IMG/VR virus record: IMGVR_UViG_3300025809_000098
Location: 1 to 27,578 of that record
Length of the DNA stretch: 27,578 nt
Origin: a virus
Direction: 5' to 3' (one strand)
The notes below the pieces were generated by a model. That model saw only the letters and a list, made by a program, of their open reading frames with translations, did no database searches and was not told the DNA's origin. The position numbers were made by a program, and so were the translations under genes. This document shows positions 16,667-24,084 of this stretch, piece after piece (positions within the stretch are counted from its first letter, which is position 1; every line of letters starts with the position of its first letter).

Positions 16667-17029
16667 ATGGAAACAAGAGCAATCGAAGACATCTTAATGG
16701 AAGCTAAAAAACCCACTGAAGATGTTCTTTTAAATGATTCACCAAAGAAGGATGTGCTTGCGTCTGAATGCCTCAACAATGCAGCAGGACACCTATCCAA
16801 TCGTGCATCCACTTACGACTCTCCTCAAGGAGAAAGAAGTATGTGTCGCACAGTCCACACGTTCACTTCATTAACTGGCATCGAGATGACTGAGGAGCAG
16901 GGGTGGATGTTCATGTCTATCCTCAAGATGGTTCGTAGTCAGCAGGGTAATTTTAAGCTAGACAACTATGAAGATGGAGCGGCTTATTTTGCATTGGCTG
17001 CGGAGGCAGCGGCCTCGGAAAGGTCATGA
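16667..17029 (+). CDS. DUF6378-like phage protein
   Basis: I chose ATG 16667 because GGGAG (16655-16659) is 7 bases upstream; an ATG at 16661 is too close to it. It gives 120 residues. The segment AAGHLSNRASTYDSPQGERS, followed by IEMTEEQGWMFMSILKMVRS and NFKLDNYEDGAAYFALAAE, matches the DUF6378 pattern seen in many phage and prophage small proteins, whose function is unknown. It is the first gene of an operon running to 19077 and lies directly downstream of operator copy 3. The stop overlaps the next start (ATGA). Confidence 0.72.
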   Translation: METRAIEDILMEAKKPTEDVLLNDSPKKDVLASECLNNAAGHLSNRASTYDSPQGERSMCRTVHTFTSLTGIEMTEEQGWMFMSILKMVRSQQGNFKLDNYEDGAAYFALAAEAAASERS

Positions 17030-17151
17030 ATATTGCAGCCAAACCGAACCCAAAAACAATCAAGAAAGTTAACAAGGCCAATCGCGCAGTGGTAGTTCAC
17101 AAAGACCCAGAAGAGCGCATTGGTTACAAGAAGAGAGACATCAAGAGATGA
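17026..17151 (+). CDS. Very small basic protein (41 aa)
   Basis: This frame begins at an ATG overlapping the stop of the previous gene (ATGA) and ends inside the next start, so it is linked on both sides. It encodes MNIAAKPNPKTIKKVNKAN, then RAVVVHKDPEERIGYKKRDIKR, and is strongly Lys/Arg-rich. No family is recognised. The continuous chain of ATGA overlaps is the main support that it is translated. Confidence 0.55.
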   Translation: MNIAAKPNPKTIKKVNKANRAVVVHKDPEERIGYKKRDIKR

Positions 17152-17327
17152 TTGAGAACATCGCAGTAACACACGCACTTATGACATCACTGTTTATTAT
17201 CATTGGTCAGTGTGTGGAGAAGGAAGACCTACCAACTCCTGTCCTTGCAGCTCTCGTCCTGACCATCCTATCCACTCCAATCACCCTAATTACTTACGCG
17301 ATCAATGTGTCTGGGATTGTACAATGA
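17148..17327 (+). CDS. Small membrane protein (59 aa, two hydrophobic segments)
   Basis: The frame starts in an ATGA overlap with the upstream gene and ends in an ATGA overlap with the downstream gene. Two hydrophobic segments, about residues 5-22 (HALMTSLFIIIG) and 31-56 (VLAALVLTILSTPITLITYA), flank a short charged loop (EKEDLP). It is probably an inner-membrane protein. A superinfection or toxin-like role is conceivable; nothing specific is recognised. Confidence 0.6.
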   Translation: MIENIAVTHALMTSLFIIIGQCVEKEDLPTPVLAALVLTILSTPITLITYAINVSGIVQ

Positions 17328-17773
17328 GAGTCAACGTCTACCGCAACGTCAAAAAGAAACCAAGCATCCTCTCCATACGATGTGCGTCCAGTGGATTAGT
17401 TCTCGGTCACTCACACCATGCCGAACTAACTGATTGCCGTTTTGTTATCCAATCATCTGGTCAGTCTCAAGTACGCAAGACCAATCAGAAAAATGTACAC
17501 GCATGGGTGAGTGGCAACCTTGAATACATTACGGACTTCTGCTCGATCAAGGACAGAGAACTTACTGATGATGTTCTTCACATCACTGAAGAAGAGGTTC
17601 AGCTTGTGCGTGACGTAACCTCATCCTCTCCTAACGTATTTAAGCGCATTCAGTATGACCCATACGAAGATGATACCTTCACTCTTAAAGGCACTGAGAT
17701 CGAAGTTGAGACAGCCGAGGCTGTATCTGTGTACGCAGATGGAACCATCTATGCAAGGGAGCCTAAGTCGTGA
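17324..17773 (+). CDS. Hypothetical phage/mobile-element protein (149 aa)
   Basis: I chose ATG 17324, which overlaps the preceding stop (ATGA); the frame is open further upstream, but that part overlaps the membrane protein. The N-terminal half (MRVNVYRNVKKK, then SSGLVLGHSHHAELTDCRFVI, then KNVHAWVSGNL) recalls a small family of phage and plasmid hypotheticals with a 'NVYRNL...NVHA' pattern; I am only moderately sure of this. The C-terminal half is acidic (YDPYEDDTFTLKGTEIEVETAEAVSV). The next gene starts at a GTG overlapping this stop. Confidence 0.55.
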   Translation: MRVNVYRNVKKKPSILSIRCASSGLVLGHSHHAELTDCRFVIQSSGQSQVRKTNQKNVHAWVSGNLEYITDFCSIKDRELTDDVLHITEEEVQLVRDVTSSSPNVFKRIQYDPYEDDTFTLKGTEIEVETAEAVSVYADGTIYAREPKS

Positions 17774-18132
17774 GCACTCCCAACGGGCTATCACCCAAAG
17801 GATTCTGGACAACCAAAGATGTCAGAATAATCTCAGAGCATTGGGGTCACAAAGACCACAAGGACATTGCATTACTCCTCAAGAGAACTCCAAACGCATT
17901 GCTCATCAAGGCTCAAGAGCTTGGTCTCGTATCCACTCGTCAGCACACTCGATCCATAGACAACCAAGACATCAAGAGGCTTCTCCTCAAGGGTCTCACC
18001 TCCCTAGAAATCTCAGTATACCTTGGGTGTACAAAGCGAAGGATTAATCAGATCATCACTGATGACATTCCCGAATACAAACCACTGCGAGATGCTATCG
18101 GTCAACTCCGAAGGAAGAGAGGCAAGTTCTAG
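17770..18132 (+). CDS. GcrA/SANT-like helix-turn-helix protein (120 aa)
   Basis: It starts at GTG 17770, overlapping the upstream stop (GTGA). Residues about 11-55 (FWTTKDVRIISEHWGHKDHKDI, split here, then ALLLKRTPNALLIKAQELGL) follow the W-T-x2-D-V...W-G...I-A-x2-L-x-R-T...K-A-x2-L-G-L pattern of GcrA-N-terminal or Myb/SANT-like DNA-binding domains. A second helix-turn-helix is likely near 80-100 (TSLEISVYLGCTKRRINQII). Two DNA-binding modules suggest a transcription regulator or a site-specific DNA binder. The target is unknown. Confidence 0.65.
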   Translation: MSTPNGLSPKGFWTTKDVRIISEHWGHKDHKDIALLLKRTPNALLIKAQELGLVSTRQHTRSIDNQDIKRLLLKGLTSLEISVYLGCTKRRINQIITDDIPEYKPLRDAIGQLRRKRGKF

Positions 18133-18737
18133 TGTATGCCACCCAGTCATGGCTGTACCCAGACATGTACTTAGTCTCACCATTTCATATTTGCTCAGTC
18201 GTCAACGAGACTCAACACTGGAGATCACCAACCATTGTGCGAACCGAGTGGGTCTCCATACCAAACGATAACCCAGTCATCCAAAAGAACTGGTACTCGC
18301 TCCACTCTGGCGTATTCATAGGCGATGAAGAGACGGGCCGAATTATTGTACGCAATCGCAAGTGGCGGTTCATTGAACTCCAGCCAGCACATCCCAGTCA
18401 GTCTCATTGCAACGTAGGCTGGAGCCGTAACCAAGACAAAGTAGGATGGGCAGGATTCAAGAATCCGTGTCCTACCTCCAGTTCGAGACGCACGTTCACC
18501 ATTGGAGACCTGCACTATCCGAACACATTTAAGGCAGGAACAATCACCAAACTCCAAGAGGCAAAAGACTCAGCCATTCGCTACGCGATAGACATTAACA
18601 GTCCGATCCCCTCAGAACTCCCAGAAGCAAACGATCCATTACCCATTACATTTATACCCCCAGCTCCACCCATACTTACTCAGGAAACAATCAATGCCAT
18701 CAATGAAAGGAATGAAACAGAAGGGCGACAATTTTGA
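18132..18737 (+). CDS. Hypothetical protein (201 aa)
   Basis: It starts at GTG 18132, overlapping the preceding stop by one base. It is rich in Trp, Ser, Pro and Asn (for example WRSPTIVRTEWVS, KNWYSLHSGVFIGDEETGRI). The C-terminal 50 residues are Pro-rich (LPEANDPLPITFIPPAPPIL) and look unstructured. No catalytic motif or membrane segment is evident and I do not recognise a family. Its end overlaps the nuclease gene by 44 bases. Confidence 0.6.
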   Translation: MYATQSWLYPDMYLVSPFHICSVVNETQHWRSPTIVRTEWVSIPNDNPVIQKNWYSLHSGVFIGDEETGRIIVRNRKWRFIELQPAHPSQSHCNVGWSRNQDKVGWAGFKNPCPTSSSRRTFTIGDLHYPNTFKAGTITKLQEAKDSAIRYAIDINSPIPSELPEANDPLPITFIPPAPPILTQETINAINERNETEGRQF

Positions 18738-19077
18738 ACGTGAACTTGCGGCTCATCTAAACGCGGAGTGTTACCCAACTACCCAGTCAGCTTATCGTGC
18801 TCCTCTATCTGGCGGTGGTAATGTAATGACATCTGGTGGAGCCGATTTGGTAGGTACACCTGACCTATTCGTGGAGGCCAAGCGAGTAGAGAAGTGCAAC
18901 TTCAAAGAAGCCATCAGGCAAGCCGAAAGGAATGCAAAGGATACTAAATCCCCTGAGACTCCCATCGTCATCAACCGAATGAACAACATGAAAACAACGG
19001 ACGCATATTGCGTCCTAAGACTTGGCCCATTCCTAAAATATTACAACGCTTGGTTGCGTGAGAACGGCTACAAATAA
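18694..19077 (+). CDS. Putative PD-(D/E)XK nuclease, VRR-NUC/resolvase-like (127 aa)
   Basis: A short nuclease-like protein with AGGA 8 bases before the ATG. A conserved Glu near the N-terminus (E15 in FERELAAHL) is followed by GADLVGTPDLFVEAKR, in which D57, E61 and K63 form the D-x3-E-x-K core. The order is typical of small Holliday-junction-resolvase-like or VRR-NUC-like phage enzymes. It closes the plus-strand accessory operon and starts inside the upstream gene. It probably acts on branched or replicating phage DNA; substrate preference cannot be read from sequence. Confidence 0.75.
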   Translation: MPSMKGMKQKGDNFERELAAHLNAECYPTTQSAYRAPLSGGGNVMTSGGADLVGTPDLFVEAKRVEKCNFKEAIRQAERNAKDTKSPETPIVINRMNNMKTTDAYCVLRLGPFLKYYNAWLRENGYK

Positions 19078-19082
19078 CAGGC

Positions 19083-19107
19083 AAAAAAATAGGGAGCCTC
19101 GGCTCCC
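19083..19107 (-). terminator. Rho-independent terminator of the small minus-strand gene at 19114
   Basis: A seven-base stem GGGAGCC / GGCTCCC with a two-base TC turn (19092-19107) is followed on the minus strand by a T run. It lies just beyond the stop of the 19114-19305 gene. It also lies just after the plus-strand nuclease gene, but on that side no T run follows the stem. Confidence 0.85.
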
Positions 19108-19113
19108 CTTAAA

Positions 19114-19305
19114 TTACTGCATCATGTCTTGCCATGGTATTCCGAGTTCATCAAGCAATGCTGCCCATGCCTCTCGTCTCTCGTCATGATCATCGATATT
19201 AATTATATCGTCAGCCGACTTAACAATCTCCATAGCAATGGTGTTCATGATCACACCAAATTTAACGCTTCTTCCTCTTACTAATTCTTCTAATTTTTTG
19301 TTCAC
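19114..19305 (-). CDS. Small hypothetical protein (63 aa)
   Basis: A soluble, acidic helical protein starting at GTG 19305 with GGGA about 7 bases upstream. Its sequence (MNKKLEELVRGRSVKFGVIMN, split here, then ADDIINIDDHDERREAW) shows no recognised motif. It has its own terminator downstream and a 10-base perfect hairpin just upstream (19323-19346), so it is an independent transcription unit facing away from the tRNA. Confidence 0.6.
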   Translation of the reverse strand: MNKKLEELVRGRSVKFGVIMNTIAMEIVKSADDIINIDDHDERREAWAALLDELGIPWQDMMQ

Positions 19306-19845
19306 TTTAATTCCCTAGCCTCTGACCACTGGATCACCAGTGGTCAATAAGATTTGTGTTTAACTTCCCTCCTAAATTTTCCATACACAAATCTTTTGGT
19401 GGCCCTTGGGGAGATGTGGATGTTGAGTTGCACCCTATTGAAAGAAATAGAATTTTTCCTTCAAGTAGACCCCATTTCGGCCAACAGTCTTTGTCGTTGT
19501 CAGTATGTATTATCCACCAACACCAGCAAGACTGCGTGTGCCAATACATAGATCGACTTCTGTTGTTGTTTAAATTGCAAACTAACATGCAATCTCCTTT
19601 ACAAATATTAGATATATATTTTATACATAATCTTTTATAACACGCTAAACTGTTCCTTACAATGTGCCTTGCACTAAGAATGCAATATTAAAACATCATC
19701 GTATGTACCATCTTAGTCATGTCACTCCGATCTGTAATGATTACTTTCTGACTCCATCGATTTGGGGATAGATAGCAGTTTACAACTGCTCCAAATCTCT
19801 GTAGCCTACGCCCTCGTTGACTATCAAACATCAATAGACAACAAA
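19306..19845. other. 540-base noncoding region rich in inverted repeats, left of the tRNA
   Basis: No convincing gene. It holds: a perfect 10-base inverted repeat with a 4-base loop (19323-19346, arms TGACCACTGG/CCAGTGGTCA); a perfect 11-base inverted repeat (AAGATTTGTGT at 19349-19359 and its complement at 19385-19395); a very AT-rich stretch near 19595-19645 with TTTACA and TTATAC 17 bases apart; the palindrome GTAATGATTAC (19734-19744); and a bulged two-stem hairpin at 19759-19797 (outer GATTTGG/CCAAATC, inner AGCAGTT/AACTGCT). It may contain integrase arm sites, an origin or a structured RNA. Confidence 0.6.
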
Positions 19846-19921
<76 letters not shown>

Positions 19922-19953
19922 GTGTTCCATGTAGTGTGGACACGCTACGCTTC

Positions 19954-21012
19954 TCACTCAAGCCCTCTGACTAACATTTCAGCATCCTTCACACCACCAT
20001 GAAAATAATTATCAGTGGTAGTTTGCACCTTACTGTGTCCCATGAACTGGCTCAACATCATTGGATTACAACTGCTATTGTTACCAGCATTCGTACCAAA
20101 CGTATGACGAAAAGCATACAGTGAAACACCAGCCTTAACTCCGAACTCATACCCAGCCGCCAAGGTTGCAGTCTTCAAACGATAGGCTACTGCCTTCGTT
20201 GAATCCTCGTAATCTGCCCAACATGTTTCGCTATCAAACTTGAAAACATGCTCATCACGCTTACAAGAACTTAGCTTGGATAGCTCATCGAACACTACCT
20301 CAATTGCAGAGGAGAAGGGTATCGTTCTTGCCTTCGCCTGACCATTCTTTCCCTTGTAAGATTGAATGGTAAAAGTCTTACCTCTGCGGTCAACATCACG
20401 CCATTGAAGATTGATCAACTCCTTCGGTCTGGCTCCTGACCAAGCAAGTACAACGAAATACCTTCGAGCATAATCATCCATAAAGCTCATGATTTTATCT
20501 CGATCATCATTGTACAAATATAACTTTCTGGCTGGACTATCTTGCCCTATAGTGGGCATTCGTATGGGTGGTAAAGACTTGCTCTTACACCCATAATTAA
20601 TGATAGCTTTCAGCACAGTGTTGTATCGCTTGATGGTAGCTGGAGACAACCCTCGCTCCAGCATACTTCGTTCCCATTCCAAGACCGCTGCTTCATTGAC
20701 ACTGGAGACACTTACTCGTCCCCAGTAATCAGCAACATGCTTAACCTTGTTGAGACTCTCCTTCGCAACTCCCTTCTCGTAGTAAAGCTCTAGCAGAACA
20801 TCCACTGTTAACTCACTACCCTTCACAAAAGCATGACCACCATTGTTCATGATGTCAGACTCAAGTTTTCCCAACGCCTTACTTGCAACTGACTCATCCT
20901 CAGTGAGGTTAATCTTTAGACTGCTCCTCACTGGTACTCCGAATGCGTCCTCGCCTCTGGCGTAATATTTTCCTCTATACTTTTCCAGCCTTAACTTTAT
21001 CTCTGTTTTCAT
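19954..21012 (-). CDS. int: Tyrosine-family integrase
   Basis: A 352-residue site-specific recombinase. The catalytic set is present: R195 (WSGARPKEL), K220 (IQSYKGKNG), R302 (YAFRHTFGT), H326 (FMGHSKVQ) and nucleophile Y336 (DNYFHG). The position three before R302 is Tyr instead of the commoner His, a variation also seen in other integrases. An N-terminal SAM-like core-binding domain lies around 68-145. AAGGAAG precedes the ATG. The start overlaps the upstream helix-turn-helix gene by 38 bases, so the two are probably translated together. Its 3' end faces the tRNA-Gly gene, the likely attachment site. Confidence 0.93.
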   Translation of the reverse strand: MKTEIKLRLEKYRGKYYARGEDAFGVPVRSSLKINLTEDESVASKALGKLESDIMNNGGHAFVKGSELTVDVLLELYYEKGVAKESLNKVKHVADYWGRVSVSSVNEAAVLEWERSMLERGLSPATIKRYNTVLKAIINYGCKSKSLPPIRMPTIGQDSPARKLYLYNDDRDKIMSFMDDYARRYFVVLAWSGARPKELINLQWRDVDRRGKTFTIQSYKGKNGQAKARTIPFSSAIEVVFDELSKLSSCKRDEHVFKFDSETCWADYEDSTKAVAYRLKTATLAAGYEFGVKAGVSLYAFRHTFGTNAGNNSSCNPMMLSQFMGHSKVQTTTDNYFHGGVKDAEMLVRGLE

Positions 21013-21484
21013 AGGTATCTTCCTTACTCTTCACATACAAATGTAAGTAAGGGTCTATCCTTCCCGAATCATAAGTAGCTGCCCAGTTCTTAGGCAAGCC
21101 ACCACTCCACTCCATATACTCAGCGTCAGTCGCTGACTCAAGAATAGGTAACAAGCGTCCACTTATCACATCCTTATCATCAGTCGCCATCTTCGTCCAC
21201 AACGCCTTCAGATGGAGCCTAGCAGTATTGCGGGAGCAACTCATGCGCCTCGCCATGTCTGCCATATTCATCCCACTAAACAGCCACATCTGCATCGCTG
21301 CATGCTGCTTACTGGTCATTACTGCGAGAACACTGCCATCAGTCAACGATGCGATCTGCTGCCGAGGGGTGACACTAGGTGTACCCATAGCAAATCTTAT
21401 GATTGATTTTAGCTCTTCCATTTGCCCTAACAGCTCAGTCCTGAGTGCCGTTATCTCGTTTGAAAGTTCCTCATTTGTACTCAT
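20975..21484 (-). CDS. Helix-turn-helix protein overlapping the integrase gene
   Basis: A 169-residue protein with AAGGAG before the ATG. The N-terminus (about 5-30) is a short coiled coil. Residues about 57-98 (TSKQHAAMQMWLFSGMNMADM, split here, then CSRNTARLHLKALW) match a LuxR/sigma-region-4 type helix-turn-helix. The C-terminal part is not recognised. It overlaps the integrase by 38 bases in a different frame, which suggests fixed stoichiometry. It may regulate lysogeny or act as a directionality factor; both are inferences. Confidence 0.7.
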   Translation of the reverse strand: MSTNEELSNEITALRTELLGQMEELKSIIRFAMGTPSVTPRQQIASLTDGSVLAVMTSKQHAAMQMWLFSGMNMADMARRMSCSRNTARLHLKALWTKMATDDKDVISGRLLPILESATDAEYMEWSGGLPKNWAATYDSGRIDPYLHLYVKSKEDTYENRDKVKAGKV

Positions 21485-21595
21485 CGTGCTTCTCCTTGTT
21501 AATCTTATGTGTCTCAGAATAGAGACACTCCCGTAGTATATCCATCTTATTGAAGATTACAATTGATATTTGTAATCATTCATCACATACCTCCT
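21485..21595 (-). promoter_or_regulatory. Leader of the integrase operon with a half operator
   Basis: On the minus strand ATGATTACA (complement of 21573-21581) matches the right half of the shared operator, but the left arm is missing. ATTACA followed 16 bases later by TTCAAT is a possible promoter. GATTACA and TGTAATC also form an inverted repeat in the plus strand around 21556-21579. Weak evidence. Confidence 0.35.
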
Positions 21596-22070
21596 CTTCA
21601 TCTAACCAAGCTGGATGTCGATCACCCATCTTGTGCAACTTAACTTCCGATTTAACATATCCCCTGTAAGCCTCAATCACATTAGGTATCGATGGCTCAC
21701 AGTCCTTGAACTCTTTAGGCACGCACCTTGGAGGGATGGTTCTGATCTGCGGAGTGATGCCGTACTCTGTATTAATGTAGTCTGAAAAGCTGCCGATCTC
21801 ATCACTCACAGTGTACCCACGCTTGTTAACTTCCCTCACCAAACTAGCCAGATACTTGACTGTCCATAACCAATTACCTTTCGACTTCTTTACCCACTTA
21901 ACCCATGAATGCTTTGGGTCGTGGCAAATAAACATAGCTTCTTCGCCTTCCCAGTGAGACGCACCTTCGCTCACCAATTCAACCGCATCAAACAACCTTC
22001 GTTCCCACACATCATCTGGCACAGACTTAGCAACAACTCTTGGACTCTCATCGATCATGTATATATTCAT
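21576..22070 (-). CDS. Phage protein of a family often labelled pyrimidine-dimer-glycosylase-like (164 aa)
   Basis: I chose ATG 22070, six bases after GGGAG; a TTG six bases upstream is also in frame. The pattern NIYMIDESPRVVAKSVPDD, then DPKHSWVKWVKKSKGNWLWTV, then EAYRGYVKSE and HPAWL resembles a widespread phage family with 'NIYVLD-P...HP...W...S..NY.W...P.....AYR.YY' residues, commonly annotated as pyrimidine dimer DNA glycosylase-like. The functional label of that family is weakly supported in general, so I treat it as a possible repair protein only. It lies between the small gene at 22048 and the integrase pair. Confidence 0.5.
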   Translation of the reverse strand: MNIYMIDESPRVVAKSVPDDVWERRLFDAVELVSEGASHWEGEEAMFICHDPKHSWVKWVKKSKGNWLWTVKYLASLVREVNKRGYTVSDEIGSFSDYINTEYGITPQIRTIPPRCVPKEFKDCEPSIPNVIEAYRGYVKSEVKLHKMGDRHPAWLDEEEVCDE

Positions 22071-22230
22071 CAACAACTCCCTTAACCTTTAACCAATCAC
22101 ACTTACGAATCTTCTTGCGCTTCACTATCTTCGCAATCGCTACCCAATCCCTCATGCTCAAGGCAGCACCCTTGGGTGCTAACCCGAACCACTCCGATCT
22201 AATCGTCAACCTAACTTGCTTTGCGGGCAT
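22048..22230 (-). CDS. Small basic hypothetical protein (60 aa)
   Basis: I chose ATG 22230 (MPAKQVRLTIRSEWFG), with a GGGATGG purine stretch 6-7 bases upstream; ATG 22239 is an alternative. The end of the vWA gene overlaps its start by 20 bases and its own end overlaps the next gene by 23. It is Lys/Arg-rich in the second half (AKIVKRKKIRKCDWLKVKG). No family is recognised. Confidence 0.55.
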   Translation of the reverse strand: MPAKQVRLTIRSEWFGLAPKGAALSMRDWVAIAKIVKRKKIRKCDWLKVKGVVDEYIHDR

Positions 22231-24058
22231 GTCCACCATCCCAGTGACCACCGATAAGCACATTACTAATACGATCAATCAACTCTTTCTCAAGGTCACT
22301 CGTATCGCTTACGACTGTGTTCCAGCGGTAGAATCTTTCCACTGCATTAGTCTGTATGCCTACTCCAAACACCTCAACACCCTTGGACTCAAGGTTATCT
22401 ATCACTGCCTTCAAGTCAGCACCCATCTGATCACGTCTCATCTCATCATCCTCTGGCATGCCATCACTCATCACCATTAAGATTTTACGCTTCTCCTTGC
22501 GATGCAACATCTGCTCTCCCAACTTCTTGACCGATGCACCATCGATGTTGTGGTAGCTACCTAGCCGATAGAAACTATCAATCATTCCTCCGATAACTGA
22601 ACGGCAACGATGCAATGGCTGCTCAAACTTCTTGTACTCAAGCAGGAGTATCGGACTTATGCTGGAGTAAGTAGCACCTGCGGCAGTGTCCTCTCGAAAT
22701 TGTTTGTGCCATTTGATTGGAATCTTCTTGGTCTTAAACCCTTGGATGCTCAACTTAACTTGTGTTGGCTCCAATGCTTCTGCCAAAGCAATCACTGCTT
22801 TCTGCGCCATCCAGATGCGCTTCTTGTGCCTCATGCTGCCACTGTGATCAACAGCAATCATCACAGCAATATCAAGGTCATCGCCAACATCCCTAGATTT
22901 ATACACACTCTCACTGCCAGTGTAAGCACCAACCAAACGTCTGCTATCTAAGCGTCCCTTCGTCTGGCCTCCATGCCAGCCACGCTGCACCTTGCTCATT
23001 AACTTTCTCTCCAGCTTCCTGCGGATCACATTGATCTGTCCAACCATCTCCTCATGAATGCTGGTAAATTTATCTTGGTCTTCCAAAAGTTTATCCTGAC
23101 TGAACACCTCGTCCAACTCATCTGAGAACCTACGATAACCTAAGTCGCTCATCTCTACGTCAGAGCCTGTCGCTGCCTTGAGAACATCCTCCTTGACATC
23201 ATCCTCGCTCAACACTTTGCCTTTGCTCTTACCCTCGGCTCCCTCAGTGTGTCCTTCATCCATCTTGGCAGGGCCAGTGCTCTCGCTAGTCTCCTCAGTC
23301 TCACTGGGTAGTACAGACTTACCACTCTCCTTGGTCTCATCTCCACCACCTACACTGGTCGATTCGTCATCGCCAGCAGTCTTCTCTTTCTCTTCCTCTT
23401 CCTCTTCCTCATCACGCTTGTCGTGCTTGTCAAACGAGGTCATCATCGAGGTCGCTAGATCAGCAACATCCTTCAGCGTAGTCTTGTCATCGATCTTGTC
23501 TACATGCTGCATGACAATCTCTTGGATGGCTGGGTCAATCTCCTTAAACATCTCAGCTCCAACCCTGCCATAAGACTTACGACCCCTGCCATACCATGTC
23601 GCTGCTAATGCACCTACCTCTCTGGCTGATAACTCACCTAGCGGTTGACCATCCAAGTTATCTCTCAACTTTTTACCAACAGCGTCAGCAACAGCATCGA
23701 GGTTATCTCGTGAGCCAGAGTATTCATTGAGCAACTTACCCTCAATCCTCACATCCTCCAGAGCATTGACTGTGCCATGGAAAGCATCCATGTCTGTGCC
23801 ATCCTCCTGCTCCCTCATGATCCTCGACCACGCCTTGTTGTCAGTCCACTTAACATGAGCGGCCTCATGGTCAACATAACCCCTCGCCACCTTGACATCG
23901 ACATCACTCATCTCATGATGCTCATTAACTGAGGGGAGGGTGATTAGCTTGCCATCAGTACAGGCATCCTGTCCTCCGAACACAACCTTGACATCACTGT
24001 TACGACCCATCACACCACTGACATTCTTTGCTTCAAACATATACTCTGATGCTTTCAT
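22211..24058 (-). CDS. CobT-like von Willebrand factor A protein with an HExxH motif (615 aa)
   Basis: AGGAGAG precedes the ATG. The N-terminal region has VDHEAAHVKWTD (H64, E65, H68, D73) followed by NALEDVRIE (98-106), a pattern like CobT-type proteins and like zinc metallopeptidases. A very acidic low-complexity linker lies at about 213-300 (a run of Glu near 216-225). The C-terminal vWA domain has the metal-ion site D404-H-S406-G-S408 (DHSGSM) and MVMSDGMPEDDE downstream. It directly follows the AAA+ gene. Family knowledge: MoxR-type AAA+ ATPases work with vWA partners to remodel or insert metal into target proteins, and such pairs occur in phages. A role in cobalamin synthesis is not supported. 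Confidence 0.8.
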   Translation of the reverse strand: MKASEYMFEAKNVSGVMGRNSDVKVVFGGQDACTDGKLITLPSVNEHHEMSDVDVKVARGYVDHEAAHVKWTDNKAWSRIMREQEDGTDMDAFHGTVNALEDVRIEGKLLNEYSGSRDNLDAVADAVGKKLRDNLDGQPLGELSAREVGALAATWYGRGRKSYGRVGAEMFKEIDPAIQEIVMQHVDKIDDKTTLKDVADLATSMMTSFDKHDKRDEEEEEEEKEKTAGDDESTSVGGGDETKESGKSVLPSETEETSESTGPAKMDEGHTEGAEGKSKGKVLSEDDVKEDVLKAATGSDVEMSDLGYRRFSDELDEVFSQDKLLEDQDKFTSIHEEMVGQINVIRRKLERKLMSKVQRGWHGGQTKGRLDSRRLVGAYTGSESVYKSRDVGDDLDIAVMIAVDHSGSMRHKKRIWMAQKAVIALAEALEPTQVKLSIQGFKTKKIPIKWHKQFREDTAAGATYSSISPILLLEYKKFEQPLHRCRSVIGGMIDSFYRLGSYHNIDGASVKKLGEQMLHRKEKRKILMVMSDGMPEDDEMRRDQMGADLKAVIDNLESKGVEVFGVGIQTNAVERFYRWNTVVSDTSDLEKELIDRISNVLIGGHWDGGHARKAS

Positions 24059-24084
24059 ACAACTCTCCTCGTAAACAAATTAAA

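Noticed and set aside
19356-19640. Plus-strand frames in the noncoding region left of the tRNA
   Set aside because: Composition is unlike the neighbouring genes (His, Cys, Phe and Gln-rich), there is no ribosome site, and they overlap the inverted repeats in two frames.
19817-19845. Host-type promoter directly before the tRNA
   Set aside because: TTGACT is present at 19817, but I find no -10 hexamer at a usable distance, so expression of the tRNA from here is not supported.
23178-23573. Plus-strand open frame opposite the acidic linker of the vWA gene
   Set aside because: Its Ser/Leu/Pro-rich composition is the mirror of Glu/Asp/Ser codons. It has no ribosome site and lies wholly antisense to a well-supported gene.
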